From: M0108 sp044228795
Lineage (GTDB): Bacteria > Pseudomonadota > Gammaproteobacteria > Chromatiales > Chromatiaceae
Length of the DNA: 64,000 nucleotides
Direction of reading: 5' to 3'
Assembly: GCA_044228795.1 (NCBI GenBank)
Contig: JBGAUE010000012.1
Location: forward strand, 1 to 64,000
A model generated the notes under the pieces. That model ran no database searches. It was not told where the DNA came from and saw only the letters and a program-made list of their open reading frames with translations. Positions 44,176 through 53,425 of the stretch are shown in pieces (within the stretch, counting starts at the first letter, position 1; every line of letters starts with the position of its first letter). The position numbers and the translations under genes were made by a program.

Positions 44176-45147
44176 TTACACATCCAACTGGATCATGCGC
44201 CAAATCACCAGGGCGCCGATGGCCTGGAGGCCCATGGCACCGTAAAACAACTTGATTCCCACGGGATGATCCATAAGGGTGGCCAGGTAGCCGGGAGATA
44301 ACAACTCCAGTGCGGCGGCCAGAATAAAGGGGATCAGGCCCACGATCCAGGCCGAGGTGCGGTTGGAGGCGGTCAGGGTCCGCAGTTGCCGCTGGAAGCG
44401 GAAGCGCTCCCGCATCAACTTTTCCAGGCGGTCTACGGATTCGGCCAGGTTGCCACCGATCTCGCGCTGGATCACGATGGCGACGGCCATGGCCATGACG
44501 GCGACGCTGGGGATGCGCTCCAGCATGGCCAGGAAGGCGGAGCGCAGGTCGCCACCGTAATTGAGTTCATTGAAGACAATACCGAATTCCTTGGCCACCG
44601 GCCCCTGCATCTCCTGGGAGACGATCTGCAGGGCCTGGCTCAGGGGTAGGCCAGCGCGCAGGGTCCGCGCCAGCATCGACAGGGCATCGGGCAGGGAGGC
44701 CTCGAAGTTGAGAAGCCGCTGGGCCTTCTGGCGCTTGAGCCAGATCCAGGGGCCAAGAGCGGCCAACACGGTCAGGGCCAGGATCAGGACATCCCGGGTG
44801 GTAAAGAGGGGCATGATAACCAGGACGGCAAAAGCCCCGCCCAGGCCCATCAGGACGATGCGATAAGCGGGGACCTGGATGCCAGCCTGCTCGATGAGCC
44901 GCACCAGGGGGGCCAGGGCGGGCCAGGATTCCAACCAGCGCTCGAAGGGTCTGAGCCCCTGCAGGTAGGTGTGCCGCGCCAGGGAGATCTGTTCCGTCAC
45001 CACGACCTGGTTAGCGAGTTGGGCGATGCGCTGGCGCAGCCGCCGCTGGCTTTGGGCACTGGTACTGGTGATGGGTGCGGTGAATACCTGTGTCAGGAGC
45101 AGGACGAAGAGGAAGATGCCGCCGAGCATCAGGATACGGTCTGTCAT
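44176..45147 (-). CDS. tadB: Tad pilus inner-membrane platform protein TadB
   Basis: GspF-like protein of 323 residues, the partner of TadC. It has LPDALSMLARTLRAGLPLSQALQ and EIGGNLAESVDRLEKLMRERF, the two conserved T2SSF blocks, and three or four membrane helices. It lies 8 bp after tadA. Confidence 0.92.
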   Translation of the reverse strand: MTDRILMLGGIFLFVLLLTQVFTAPITSTSAQSQRRLRQRIAQLANQVVVTEQISLARHTYLQGLRPFERWLESWPALAPLVRLIEQAGIQVPAYRIVLMGLGGAFAVLVIMPLFTTRDVLILALTVLAALGPWIWLKRQKAQRLLNFEASLPDALSMLARTLRAGLPLSQALQIVSQEMQGPVAKEFGIVFNELNYGGDLRSAFLAMLERIPSVAVMAMAVAIVIQREIGGNLAESVDRLEKLMRERFRFQRQLRTLTASNRTSAWIVGLIPFILAAALELLSPGYLATLMDHPVGIKLFYGAMGLQAIGALVIWRMIQLDV

Positions 45148-45155
45148 AGTGGCGA

Positions 45156-46541
45156 CTAGCGGAAGGCGTCTTGGCTGGGGTGGAATACGGCCAGGTCGAT
45201 GTCGATCGCATGCCGACGCAGTTGTTCCTGAAACAGGGGTACCAGGCCGGTTGCGGTGAAATTGCCGATGACGTTGCCCTCGGTATCGATGCCGCGGCGA
45301 TCGAAGCGGAAGATCTGGGCGGTGGTGATAATGTCGCCCTCCAACCCCTGCACCTCGTCGATGCTGATGAGGCGCCGGCGACCATCCTCCTGGCGCTCCA
45401 GTTGCAGGATCAGGTCCAGGGCGGAGCTGATTTGGGCGCGTACCGGACCCGTGGGCAGGTTCAGGCCGGTCATGGCGACCATGCTCTCCAGACGGGTAAG
45501 GGCATCCCGTGGGGTGTTGGCGTGGATGGTAGCGAGGGAGCCGTCGTGACCGGTGTTCATGGCCTGGAGCATGTCCAAGGCCTCGCCGCCGCGGATCTCG
45601 CCGAGGACGATACGGTCCGGCCGCATGCGCAGACAGTTGCGTACCAAATCGCGCTGGTTGACCTCCCCCTTGCCCTCGATGTTGGGAGGGCGGGTCTCCA
45701 GGCGCACCACATGGGGCTGCTGCAACTGCAATTCCGCCGAATCCTCGACGGTGACGATGCGTTCGTTCGGGGGTATTTCGCCGGACAGGCAGTTGAGCAG
45801 GGTGGTCTTGCCCGTGCCCGTGCCACCGGAGATCAGCACATTGAGCCGGCCGCGCACCGCCGCGGCGAGGACATGGGCCATATTGCGCGTCAGGGCGCCC
45901 AGTTCAATGAGCCGCTGGATGGTCAGGCGGTCCGCCGGGAATCGACGGATGGACAGGGCGGGGCCGTCCAGGGCCAGGGGCGGGATGATAGCGTTAACGC
46001 GGGAGCCATCCGGTAGCCGCGCGTCCACCATGGGCGAGGCTTCGTCGATGCGGCGCCCGACCCGGGAGACGATGCGCTCGATGATACTCATCAGATGGCT
46101 GTTGCTGTCGAAATAGATGGGCACCTGCTCGAGCTTGCCGCGCCGTTCCACGAAGACCTGGGAGGGGCCGTTGACCAGGATGTCGGAGATGCTGGTATCC
46201 CGCAACAGATTCTCCAGGGGTCCCAGCCCCAGGATTTCGTCCTGGATGTCCCGCACGATGCGTTGGCGAGTGGTCTGGGGATAGGGCACCTGGTCCTGGG
46301 CCATGGTCCGTTCGCAGGCCTCGTGGATCTGGCGGCGGGCCTCGTTGTTGTCCAGGTCTTGCAGCCGACTCAGGTTAAGGGACTTGACAACGCGGTCGAA
46401 TACCTGGCGCTTCCAGTCCGTCTCTTCCTGAGACAGGATGTTGCCGATGACGGTACCGCCCATGGCCCGGGACCAGATGTCGCGCCCTACCCCGGTCTGG
46501 ACGGAAGGTTCGAGCCGGGCGGGCTTGCGGATCAGGGTCAT
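45156..46541 (-). CDS. tadA: Tad pilus secretion ATPase TadA (CpaF)
   Basis: Type II/IV secretion-family ATPase of 461 residues that powers Flp pilus extension. Walker A is ISGGTGTGKTTLLN; the Asp box region contains VTVEDSAELQL; Walker B is RIVLGEIRGGEALDML; the His box is GSLATIHANTP. The N-terminal domain begins near the EETDWKRQVFDRV segment. It lies between tadZ and tadB as in other tad loci. Confidence 0.94.
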   Translation of the reverse strand: MTLIRKPARLEPSVQTGVGRDIWSRAMGGTVIGNILSQEETDWKRQVFDRVVKSLNLSRLQDLDNNEARRQIHEACERTMAQDQVPYPQTTRQRIVRDIQDEILGLGPLENLLRDTSISDILVNGPSQVFVERRGKLEQVPIYFDSNSHLMSIIERIVSRVGRRIDEASPMVDARLPDGSRVNAIIPPLALDGPALSIRRFPADRLTIQRLIELGALTRNMAHVLAAAVRGRLNVLISGGTGTGKTTLLNCLSGEIPPNERIVTVEDSAELQLQQPHVVRLETRPPNIEGKGEVNQRDLVRNCLRMRPDRIVLGEIRGGEALDMLQAMNTGHDGSLATIHANTPRDALTRLESMVAMTGLNLPTGPVRAQISSALDLILQLERQEDGRRRLISIDEVQGLEGDIITTAQIFRFDRRGIDTEGNVIGNFTATGLVPLFQEQLRRHAIDIDLAVFHPSQDAFR

Positions 46542-46608
46542 GGCGGACAGTACTCAGTATTCAAGGAAAGTGAGTGGCTCGGGAACCGGGGTTGCTCACC
46601 CGGCCGCG

Positions 46609-47841
46609 TCACGATTTCAGCCAGCCAAAGAGACCGCCCTTTTTGGGGGGTGGCATCGGGCCAGGGGCGCCCGGGGTCTGAGCGGTGATGACGCCGCTTT
46701 TACCCTCGGTCTTGGTCAAACTTCTGGCCAATTTTAGCAGCGCCTTGCCCAGGGGCGAACTGGCCGCGCTCTCGCAGATGGGAACGCCCAGGTTGATGCT
46801 TTCGCTGGCACGGACGTAATCGCTGGGCAGGGTCTGGATCGGTACCTGGGAAAAGACTTCCGCGAAGTCCTCGATGCGGACCTCCGCCTTGGTGTCGTAG
46901 CGATTTACCAGGAGCAGGACGCGGTCCATGGCGATTCCCAGGCGATCCCGCAGCAGGAAGAGCAGGCGTTTGGTATCGTGGAGGTGGGCAATGGTCTGCT
47001 GGGTGACCAGGGCGATGACATCGGAACGGCTCAGAATTGTGGCTATGGCGGGGTCGATGCGATGGGGTAGGTCGATAAGGATGTCATCATAGGCCCCATC
47101 GAGGGCGTTCAGTAGCTTCTCGGTGCGGTCGGCGCTGATGTCATCGGGGATGATGATCTCGTCCATGGCCGCCGCCAGCAGGTGCAGGCCGCTGGGGTGG
47201 CGCAGCACATAGGCCTGGAGGGCGGTGGCGTCGAGGTTGGCGACGAACTCCATGGCCTTGATGAGGCCATCGCGGGCAATCAGGTTGAGATAGGTGGGCA
47301 AGCCACCGAACTGAAAATCGAAATCCACCAACAGGATGGGCCGGCCGAAGCGTGCCTCTTGGGCCATGCCCAGGGCAACATTGGCGGCGATGAGGCTGGA
47401 GCCACTACCCCCCTTGGTGTTCATGAAGGAGATGAGCCGCGAGCCGGCCTCACCCCGGTGCGCCCGTTCTTCATGCACCACCTTGCCGATGGCGCCCAGG
47501 CAATCCTCCACCAGGAGGGGCATAGGGAAGACGTCGCGCACCCCGTAACGCATGGCCAGGCGCAGGATTTCCATGTCGTTGACCTGGGTGACGATGAAAA
47601 GGGGCGGGTGGGGCTTGGGAAGGTGTTCGATGGTCTCCCAAACCTCCCGGCGCCATTCCTCGTCCACGACAAAGATCAGGCTGTCTGGCAAGGGCCGCAT
47701 GTATTCCGGCAGTAGCAGTTGACCCGGATTGAGGACGAAGGGGATCAATTCCAGACCTTGGCGGCCGGCCATGGCCTTAATAACCCCGTCCAGGACCTGT
47801 CGCGAACGCCCGATGATCAGCAGGTTGAGTGAGACATACAT
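46609..47841 (-). CDS. tadZ: Tad pilus localisation protein TadZ (CpaE)
   Basis: A 410-residue ParA/MinD-like protein with an N-terminal receiver-like domain that directs the pilus machine to its site in the cell. The P-loop reads NTKGGSGSSLIAAN, lacking the usual GK[ST] lysine; TadZ/CpaE proteins are atypical in this region. Later blocks LVDFDFQFGG and DDILIDLPHRID follow the family. The C-terminus is Pro/Gly-rich and ends FGWLKS. Confidence 0.9.
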   Translation of the reverse strand: MYVSLNLLIIGRSRQVLDGVIKAMAGRQGLELIPFVLNPGQLLLPEYMRPLPDSLIFVVDEEWRREVWETIEHLPKPHPPLFIVTQVNDMEILRLAMRYGVRDVFPMPLLVEDCLGAIGKVVHEERAHRGEAGSRLISFMNTKGGSGSSLIAANVALGMAQEARFGRPILLVDFDFQFGGLPTYLNLIARDGLIKAMEFVANLDATALQAYVLRHPSGLHLLAAAMDEIIIPDDISADRTEKLLNALDGAYDDILIDLPHRIDPAIATILSRSDVIALVTQQTIAHLHDTKRLLFLLRDRLGIAMDRVLLLVNRYDTKAEVRIEDFAEVFSQVPIQTLPSDYVRASESINLGVPICESAASSPLGKALLKLARSLTKTEGKSGVITAQTPGAPGPMPPPKKGGLFGWLKS

Positions 47842-47910
47842 GTCGAGACTGCCTTATTTAAACCTGGGCCGAATGACCGCGCTCATGGTGGAATTGCCAG
47901 GGGGTAGGCA

Positions 47911-48222
47911 TTATTTATTTCCTGAGCCTGAGCCTGAGCCTAAGCCCGAGCCCGCGGCATTTTGAGAGCCGGTCAAATCCGTGGTGTCAACCTCCTTGGG
48001 GCTTGCAACGTCTTTTCGGTATTTATCCAGCGTCAGCCCGGCCTTGATGCCATCGAAACCATAGGCGCTACTGCCCGGATTTGCTGTCTGCGTGGCGATC
48101 ATGTGCCGAACGGAATCCCCAAAACCCTGGTCCCTAACTTCAGCGTCTCTGGCGCAACCCGTGACGATAAGCAGGCATACAGCGATGGCGATTGGCCCAG
48201 TGGGATAGGGTTTGATAATCAT
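47911..48222 (-). CDS. Small lipoprotein of the Tad locus
   Basis: A 103-residue protein with a lipoprotein signal (LLIVTGCA, Cys23). The mature part holds FGDSVRHMIATQTANPG and YGFDGIKAGLTLDKYRKDV, a pattern I associate with short lipoproteins encoded beside rcpA and tadZ in tad loci, but I cannot name the family. The C-terminal tail is Gly/Ser-rich and is coded by a hexanucleotide repeat (47921-47950). It lies between rcpA and tadZ. Confidence 0.75.
   Translation of the reverse strand: MIIKPYPTGPIAIAVCLLIVTGCARDAEVRDQGFGDSVRHMIATQTANPGSSAYGFDGIKAGLTLDKYRKDVASPKEVDTTDLTGSQNAAGSGLGSGSGSGNK
47921..47950. repeat. Hexanucleotide tandem repeat in the lipoprotein gene
   Basis: Five tandem hexamers: CCTGAG three times, then CCTAAG and CCCGAG. 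On the coding strand they give Gly-Ser repeats at the lipoprotein C-terminus. Slippage by whole units keeps the frame. Confidence 0.75.
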
Positions 48223-48255
48223 GTCATGGAATACCCCAGGGGTGAGAATTCAAAC

Positions 48256-49758
48256 TCATAAATCGTGACCAAAGGGCCCCTCAGTGCCGCCGGGTGGTGA
48301 ACTTGATCCCTGCCTGGAATTCGCCTTTGCCTTACCCGAGGAGCCTGAAGCCGGTCGTTGGCCACCCATTTTCCCCATCAGGTAGAAATCCAGGTTGTTG
48401 GGTTCGATAAAATCTCCCGCCGGCAGTTTGGCCTGTTGCGGGGCATAGGAATTCGCAAGCCTGGGGGTGACGAAGATAACGAGTTCGGTCTGCTCTTTCT
48501 GAAAGCTCTGACTACGAAATAAGGCGCCGAGGATGGGGATATCCCCGAGCCCGGGAAATTGATCGAGAGCCTTGCGCGATTTCTCGCTCAAGAGGCCGGC
48601 AATGGCAATAACCTGACCGCTGGGGACCTCTACCGTGGCATTAGCGCCACGGGACAGCAGGCTGGTAGTTCCCTGCCCGCCCGAGAGCGTCGGCGGCCCA
48701 GGTTCGGAAACCGAGACATTGACCTTGAGGTTGATTAATCCTGAGTCCATGACAAAGGGTATGAATGTCAATTGGACCCCGAACTTGACTTCTACGGGCA
48801 CAGGGGGGTTGGTACCGATACCTCCCGTACTCGTTATCCAGAAGGAGCCGCCGGATAGGAACTCGGCTTTCTGACCGCTGAGGGTGGTCAGATTAGGTTC
48901 AGCCAGCACCCTGGCCTGCCCGTCTTCTTCGGCCATCTGTAGAAATAGCGCGGCGGAAAAATTGCCGGAATTGATCAGGGAGGCAATGCCCGTGCCCGTC
49001 AAGTTATCAATTACCTGCCCAATGGGGAGAGGCTTAGTTGTTGGTTCCGTACCTGTTGTTGGCCACGAATGAGCAAGACCAATTTTGACACTACCCCCGT
49101 CATAAATGCCCAAAAAACTTGAGTCAAGGCTTTTGCCCAAGGTGCGATTGACCTCGGCAACCTTGACCTCCAGCAGCACCTGTTGGGCGCCACCCACCTG
49201 GAGCAGATTGATGACCTTGGCACCAGGGATCGGGAAGAGATAGGCCTCAGCGAGGGTCACGGCGGACTGCATACGCTCCGGACTCGAGGCCGTGCCACTG
49301 AGCACAATGGCTTCCTTGGTGGATTCTACCCGGATACGCTCCCCCGGGAGGGCGCGGTACAGCTTTTCCTTGAGGGACTCCAGGTCATGGGTAACTTCCA
49401 GGCCGATCTGGCGTTGCACCTGATCCTTATCGTCCCACAGGGTCATGTTAGTGGTGCCTAGCTCCTTACCGTTGATAAAGAGCTGCTTGGGGTTAATGAC
49501 CAGGATGTCGGCAATGGCGGGGTTGGCCACCGAGACCCGGGCGATGGGTTCCCGGAGAGGCAAGACGCGGGACTTGTTGATAGGGACGGTGATGATCTGT
49601 TGATCCTGGAGTGGGGCCGCCAACACCGGGCGCGGGGCTGGGCCGGGCCCGGCCCCCAGCCAGAGGATGAGGGTAATCAGGAGGCTAACCAGGGCGGGAT
49701 ACTTCCCACGGCAGCGCCAGCAGGGGGGCTTTGCCAGACGGAGGGCTGTCAGGTTCAT
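48256..49758 (-). CDS. rcpA: Tad pilus outer-membrane secretin RcpA (CpaC)
   Basis: A 500-residue secretin that forms the outer-membrane pore for the pilus. After a signal sequence come the N-terminal pilus-secretin domain (ITVPINKSRVLPLREPIARVSVANPAIADIL) and a BON-like region. The secretin C-domain has VLAEPNLTTLSGQKAEFLSGG, VPSGQVIAIAGLL and LGDIPILGALFRSQSFQKEQTELVIFVTP. The start overlaps the rcpC stop by 4 bp. The last 40 residues are Gly/Ser-rich. Confidence 0.94.
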   Translation of the reverse strand: MNLTALRLAKPPCWRCRGKYPALVSLLITLILWLGAGPGPAPRPVLAAPLQDQQIITVPINKSRVLPLREPIARVSVANPAIADILVINPKQLFINGKELGTTNMTLWDDKDQVQRQIGLEVTHDLESLKEKLYRALPGERIRVESTKEAIVLSGTASSPERMQSAVTLAEAYLFPIPGAKVINLLQVGGAQQVLLEVKVAEVNRTLGKSLDSSFLGIYDGGSVKIGLAHSWPTTGTEPTTKPLPIGQVIDNLTGTGIASLINSGNFSAALFLQMAEEDGQARVLAEPNLTTLSGQKAEFLSGGSFWITSTGGIGTNPPVPVEVKFGVQLTFIPFVMDSGLINLKVNVSVSEPGPPTLSGGQGTTSLLSRGANATVEVPSGQVIAIAGLLSEKSRKALDQFPGLGDIPILGALFRSQSFQKEQTELVIFVTPRLANSYAPQQAKLPAGDFIEPNNLDFYLMGKMGGQRPASGSSGKAKANSRQGSSSPPGGTEGPFGHDL

Positions 49759-50690
49759 GGCGTGTCCTCCGCGGCGGACTCGGGAATTGACAGATTCTGG
49801 GTAGTTTTGTTGGTCTTGGGTTCCGTTTTAACTTCCAGCATAGGCTGAGTGACCACATTTACTTGAATATTATCTTTCTCATTAAGTTTCTTGCCCTTGA
49901 CCACGGTGACGTTCCAGTAACGATTGGTGCTAAGGGTGGCGCTAAGGTTTGATGGTTGAGTCCCGGCCGAGGCCACCGCTTCGCCCCGCCCGGCAGCGCT
50001 AATGTCCTCACCCTCCCTTTCCGGCCCCCCTTGTCTGGGCAGTTCGACAAAGGCCCGATCCAACTGGTGGCGCAACGCCAGGCGAACACTGCCGTTCAGG
50101 GTTGCCGCTGTAAGGATCTCGGCCTGGCGGGGGTCCACTTCCAGGGTGACGGAGCCGACCCGCAGGGTACCACCCTCCGCCTTCAGCGCCTGGCCGACAG
50201 TGAGGACCTTGATGTCTTGCAAGACAGTACGGGTCCCCTGGCCCTCGCCAGAGGCGATGACGTCCACATGGCTGCCGGGGAGGATGAAGCCGGAGACGCC
50301 GATGATATCGTCCACCTTGACGGCCAGGGCCCGCTTGCCGGGGGTGAGGGTGACCGACAGCAGGCTGGCGTCGGAGTCCGCCAGCAGGCGCCGGGCCAGA
50401 ATAGGTTCCCCTTGGTAGATGGGTTCCTTGAGCCGTTTACCAAGGATCTTGTCAGCGGCGGTCTCGTAACCCGCCGGCGCACTGGCGGGGGGCATTTCCA
50501 CGGCCTTAATCTGGGTCAGGTCGATCTTGGTATCGATGGGGATATCCTGGGCCGCCACCAGTACCTTGACCATCTCGGGCGGCTTTTCCTTACCGCTGAG
50601 CTTGGTTTCGATCCAGGCGTTGCCCATCCAGGCAACGATGGCGGCCAGGACCAGCGAGGTCAAGATGGTGAAGAGACTGCCCCTGTTCAT
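49755..50690 (-). CDS. rcpC: Tad pilus assembly protein RcpC (CpaB)
   Basis: A 311-residue periplasmic protein with an N-terminal signal anchor (LFTILTSLVLAAIVAWMGN) and a SAF domain (VLVAAQDIPIDTKIDLTQIK, then GSHVDVIA). RcpC assists the secretin. It is the first gene after the cpaA intergenic region and is coupled to rcpA. Confidence 0.9.
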   Translation of the reverse strand: MNRGSLFTILTSLVLAAIVAWMGNAWIETKLSGKEKPPEMVKVLVAAQDIPIDTKIDLTQIKAVEMPPASAPAGYETAADKILGKRLKEPIYQGEPILARRLLADSDASLLSVTLTPGKRALAVKVDDIIGVSGFILPGSHVDVIASGEGQGTRTVLQDIKVLTVGQALKAEGGTLRVGSVTLEVDPRQAEILTAATLNGSVRLALRHQLDRAFVELPRQGGPEREGEDISAAGRGEAVASAGTQPSNLSATLSTNRYWNVTVVKGKKLNEKDNIQVNVVTQPMLEVKTEPKTNKTTQNLSIPESAAEDTP

Positions 50691-50862
50691 AGCGATTGCC
50701 CTGCACGCCGTCCAATTATTTTAATTGCCTTGAAGCCGCAGCGCGTGCCCCCTTTTAGCAGTTCGCACACTTTGCGTTTCCTGATCGCAACGCCGGAATG
50801 AGTCTAGCGCAGTGATAGGATCATTGCCATGAGGGCAAAGGCTCTGGAAATCTTGGAAGGGC

Positions 50863-51432
50863 TCAAGGGACAAAAAGGAGGGGGGCGGCGATGACGCCAA
50901 AGGCGATGGCGGGGGCCATAGGTAGGCGTCGACCCATGGCCTCGTTGGGCTTGGGTCGCACGTAGGCCACTTGACCGGTGCTTAGGAAGGTGCGCAGCAT
51001 GGCCCAGTAGCGGATAAAGGGGGATTCGGCCCCCTGAAAGGCGCAGGCATAGAGGGCATAGATCAGGGCCCAGCCCAGGCCAGCGAGGATATAGAGTACA
51101 AAGGCGTAAATGACCAGCTTGGGCCCGAGCAGGCAGCCCAGGCTGGCCATGAGCTTGACATCGCCGCCGCCGGTCATACGCAGCAAATAGCCGGGGAGCA
51201 GGAGCAGAAACCCGAGCAGCAGCCCGCCCAAGCTGATGGTGATGGCGGGAATGCCACCCTGCCAGACGGCGAGGGCAAGACCCAGGATTGCCCCCGACAG
51301 GATGAGCAGGTTTGGGATCCGGCGCGTGCGAAGGTCAATGGTGGCCGCCATAACCGCTAGGGTGACCAAAACGACATAGCTGGAAAGGGGTAAGGCAAGT
51401 GGGCCGGAGGGTACGAGGCTACCAAGGCTCAT
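50863..51432 (-). CDS. tadV: Prepilin peptidase TadV/CpaA (A24 family)
   Basis: Aspartic membrane protease of 189 residues that processes Flp and the TadE-like pseudopilins. The two catalytic Asp residues are in AATIDLRTRRIPN and TGGGDVKLMASLG. It has about six membrane helices. The start lies 85 bp from the flp stop with a terminator between them. A 172-bp gap separates it from rcpC, long enough for another promoter. Confidence 0.9.
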   Translation of the reverse strand: MSLGSLVPSGPLALPLSSYVVLVTLAVMAATIDLRTRRIPNLLILSGAILGLALAVWQGGIPAITISLGGLLLGFLLLLPGYLLRMTGGGDVKLMASLGCLLGPKLVIYAFVLYILAGLGWALIYALYACAFQGAESPFIRYWAMLRTFLSTGQVAYVRPKPNEAMGRRLPMAPAIAFGVIAAPLLFVP

Positions 51433-51454
51433 GGCGACCTGGGTGCCAAAGCGT

Positions 51455-51487
51455 CAAAAAACAAACGCGGGGCCTTGACGCCCCGCG
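51455..51487 (-). terminator. Strong terminator after flp
   Basis: On the - strand an 8-bp stem CGCGGGGC / GCCCCGCG with a 6-nt loop is followed by TTTGTTTTTT. It starts 29 bp after the flp stop. Partial read-through would give much more pilin than assembly proteins. Confidence 0.9.
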
Positions 51488-51516
51488 AAAGTTATCGGCC
51501 GGGACTCAGCCAATTA

Positions 51517-51684
51517 CTAAGTCTTGATGTTGGCTAAGACGTTATTCAGTTTCGCGCCGAGGGTAGTTTCCAAGCTGCCGTAAACGGCAGCGGCGGCGAC
51601 GGCAATCAGGGCGACGATGATGACCCATTCGACAAATTCGGCGCCTTCCTCGTCTTTCCAGAGTTTCAGGAGGAAGTTCTTCAT
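51517..51684 (-). CDS. flp: Flp-family type IVb pilin
   Basis: The 55-residue major pilin, coded on the - strand. It starts MKNFLLKLWKDEEG, with cleavage expected after Gly14, and the mature pilin begins AEFVEW. The hydrophobic helix is VIIVALIAVAAAAVYGSL. The Glu five residues after cleavage (E19) is present; the Tyr that usually follows it in Flp proteins is Trp here. AGAGGAT serves as ribosome-binding site. It heads the - strand tad cluster. Confidence 0.9.
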   Translation of the reverse strand: MKNFLLKLWKDEEGAEFVEWVIIVALIAVAAAAVYGSLETTLGAKLNNVLANIKT

Positions 51685-52129
51685 GATTAGGATCCTCTAG
51701 GTGTAGTTACATTGGTTAATCTAGGACGTTCCCGACCTTGGATTACGTCCATCCAGGACCTTGCAAGATGCTCGATCAACTTACCAGCCGCCTAGTCAAG
51801 GCTGTGGGAAGTTTAGCTGCCAAGCAGTGGCATTCACTAATTCTTTCCAACACGAATCTATTGTAGACCCAAGGGCTTCGTCGATTGTGACGAATTGCGT
51901 TAATTCTGCAAAGTTTACCGTGGTTTTAACCCCTCCTTCTCCCGCAGCCCAGACAGGGACCGGCAGCGTTATCCGTAACCGAGGTTCCCCGGCTCGGTGG
52001 TCCCCTCTACACCAGGCTGCCTACCTTGGAGCCACTCCCAAGGGAGGCGTCGCTTGGCAAGCAGCCTGCCCCAGGCGAGGTCTCCATTTCCAGGGTAAAG
52101 TGTAACCACCTATGCAAGGGCGTCAAGGG
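51685..52129. other. Non-coding region upstream of flp
   Basis: This 445-bp gap separates flp from the phosphodiesterase gene. It is lower in GC near flp and should hold the flp promoter on the - strand. I found no clear sigma-54 (GG-N10-GC) pair. A weak sigma-70-like TTGACT lies near 51795. A TTGC-N9-GCAA inverted repeat occurs near 51890. No reading frame in it looks coding. Confidence 0.4.
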
Positions 52130-53302
52130 TTACAACCGGCACAGGGGTACGCACAACTCCGTTTTGCTCAGGCCACCATGGACGCCTATCTGAACCAAAT
52201 CCTTTTCGCTGGGCAACCGGTCACGGATGACACTCCGGCCCGTCAACAGCAAGGTATAGTCTCCTACCCGCTCCTCTAACCGGGGATGGGATTCGCCTTG
52301 CCCAAATAGCCCAAGCCGGACCAATTCGTGGCTGGGTCTAAGCAGGGCATGTCCGCTCAGGACTTGCTGGCAGTAGTCCTCGAAGTCCTGGACGCGACGC
52401 GGACGGAGGTAGCATAAGGCGGCACGGGGTTCGCCGCAGAGGGGTAGGGACAGACAGGCCGCCAGTTCCGGGTGACTTGCCAGGTCAATACGATCCTCAG
52501 GCCGGGTGTCGATCAGGCCATGATCGGCCGTTACCAGGACCAGGGTGTCGGTGCCGGCGCTGGTGACCATGAAATCGGTAAGGGCCTGCTCGATGGCTCC
52601 CAGGTGGCGCGCCACCAAGGGGCTGGCCATGCCGGCCTCGTGACCGCGACTATCCAGTCCGGGCCAGTACAAATAGAGGTACTTGGGGCCTGTGTCCGCT
52701 CGCAGGATGTGAGCGGCCTGGCGGAACATATCTCGCAGGTCCTTGAATGGCCGCGCTTGAGCTGGGCCCAGGTGGGCCAGATTGAAGTCGGAATGGGTAA
52801 TACTAGCCGGGGTGAGAAAAAAGGCGCGGGTGCGGATACGGCTGGCCAGACACCCATGCCCCAGAAGCGCGGCCAGGTCAACGCCGGCCTGACGATAGCC
52901 GACGCCCCCATAACGCGGATGCCCAGGCAGCACGCTCATGACGCAGCCGAGTTCGCGAAAGTAGGTGAACCAGCCGGTGATGCCATGCTGCTGAGGCGCA
53001 TCACCGGTCAAGAAGGTGGTGATGGCGGCGGCCGTGGTGGTGGGGAAGACCGAGGTGATGGTCCCGATTTGGTGACGACTCAGAATGCCCGTCGGTGATC
53101 GTTCCGCCAGCCAGTTTGCCCCCAGGCCGTCGATAACCAATAACAAGACGTTGGTGTAGCCCTGAATGTCCTCCGGCGGCAGCAGGTAGAGGTTGGGGCA
53201 AGCCGCCTCCCCGCCCCGACCCCGAATGAGCGATGCCATGAGGTTGACGATGCTTCCTCCGCCATAATCGGGCATCGGCAGGCAGGTGTCGGAGAGGAGC
53301 AT
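52130..53302 (-). CDS. Alkaline phosphatase/nucleotide pyrophosphatase-family protein
   Basis: A 390-residue protein of the type I phosphodiesterase/phosphatase superfamily. Metal-site blocks are LLLVIDGLGANWL, the nucleophile-Thr region FPTTTAAAITTFLTG, YLYWPGLDSRGHEAG and LVTADHGLID, with a final GVHGGL. No signal peptide is visible, so it is probably cytoplasmic or peripheral. ATG 53302 with AAGGA upstream is chosen over GTG 53332. The substrate is unknown; it may be a nucleotide, phosphonate or phospholipid. Confidence 0.82.
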   Translation of the reverse strand: MLLSDTCLPMPDYGGGSIVNLMASLIRGRGGEAACPNLYLLPPEDIQGYTNVLLLVIDGLGANWLAERSPTGILSRHQIGTITSVFPTTTAAAITTFLTGDAPQQHGITGWFTYFRELGCVMSVLPGHPRYGGVGYRQAGVDLAALLGHGCLASRIRTRAFFLTPASITHSDFNLAHLGPAQARPFKDLRDMFRQAAHILRADTGPKYLYLYWPGLDSRGHEAGMASPLVARHLGAIEQALTDFMVTSAGTDTLVLVTADHGLIDTRPEDRIDLASHPELAACLSLPLCGEPRAALCYLRPRRVQDFEDYCQQVLSGHALLRPSHELVRLGLFGQGESHPRLEERVGDYTLLLTGRSVIRDRLPSEKDLVQIGVHGGLSKTELCVPLCRL

Positions 53303-53425
53303 GAAGGCGATTTCCTTGGCGTTAGGGGTCACAATTATGAATCAAGTGGCGGAACAGGGCGTCGGGACTTACCATGCGTGCCTTTCGCGCCGCCTCATCG
53401 GGCGGATGCCGTGCTGGGGAATGCC

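Noticed and set aside
51761..52105. 114-codon + strand frame upstream of flp
   Set aside because: Composition and context do not look coding; it lies in the flp promoter region.
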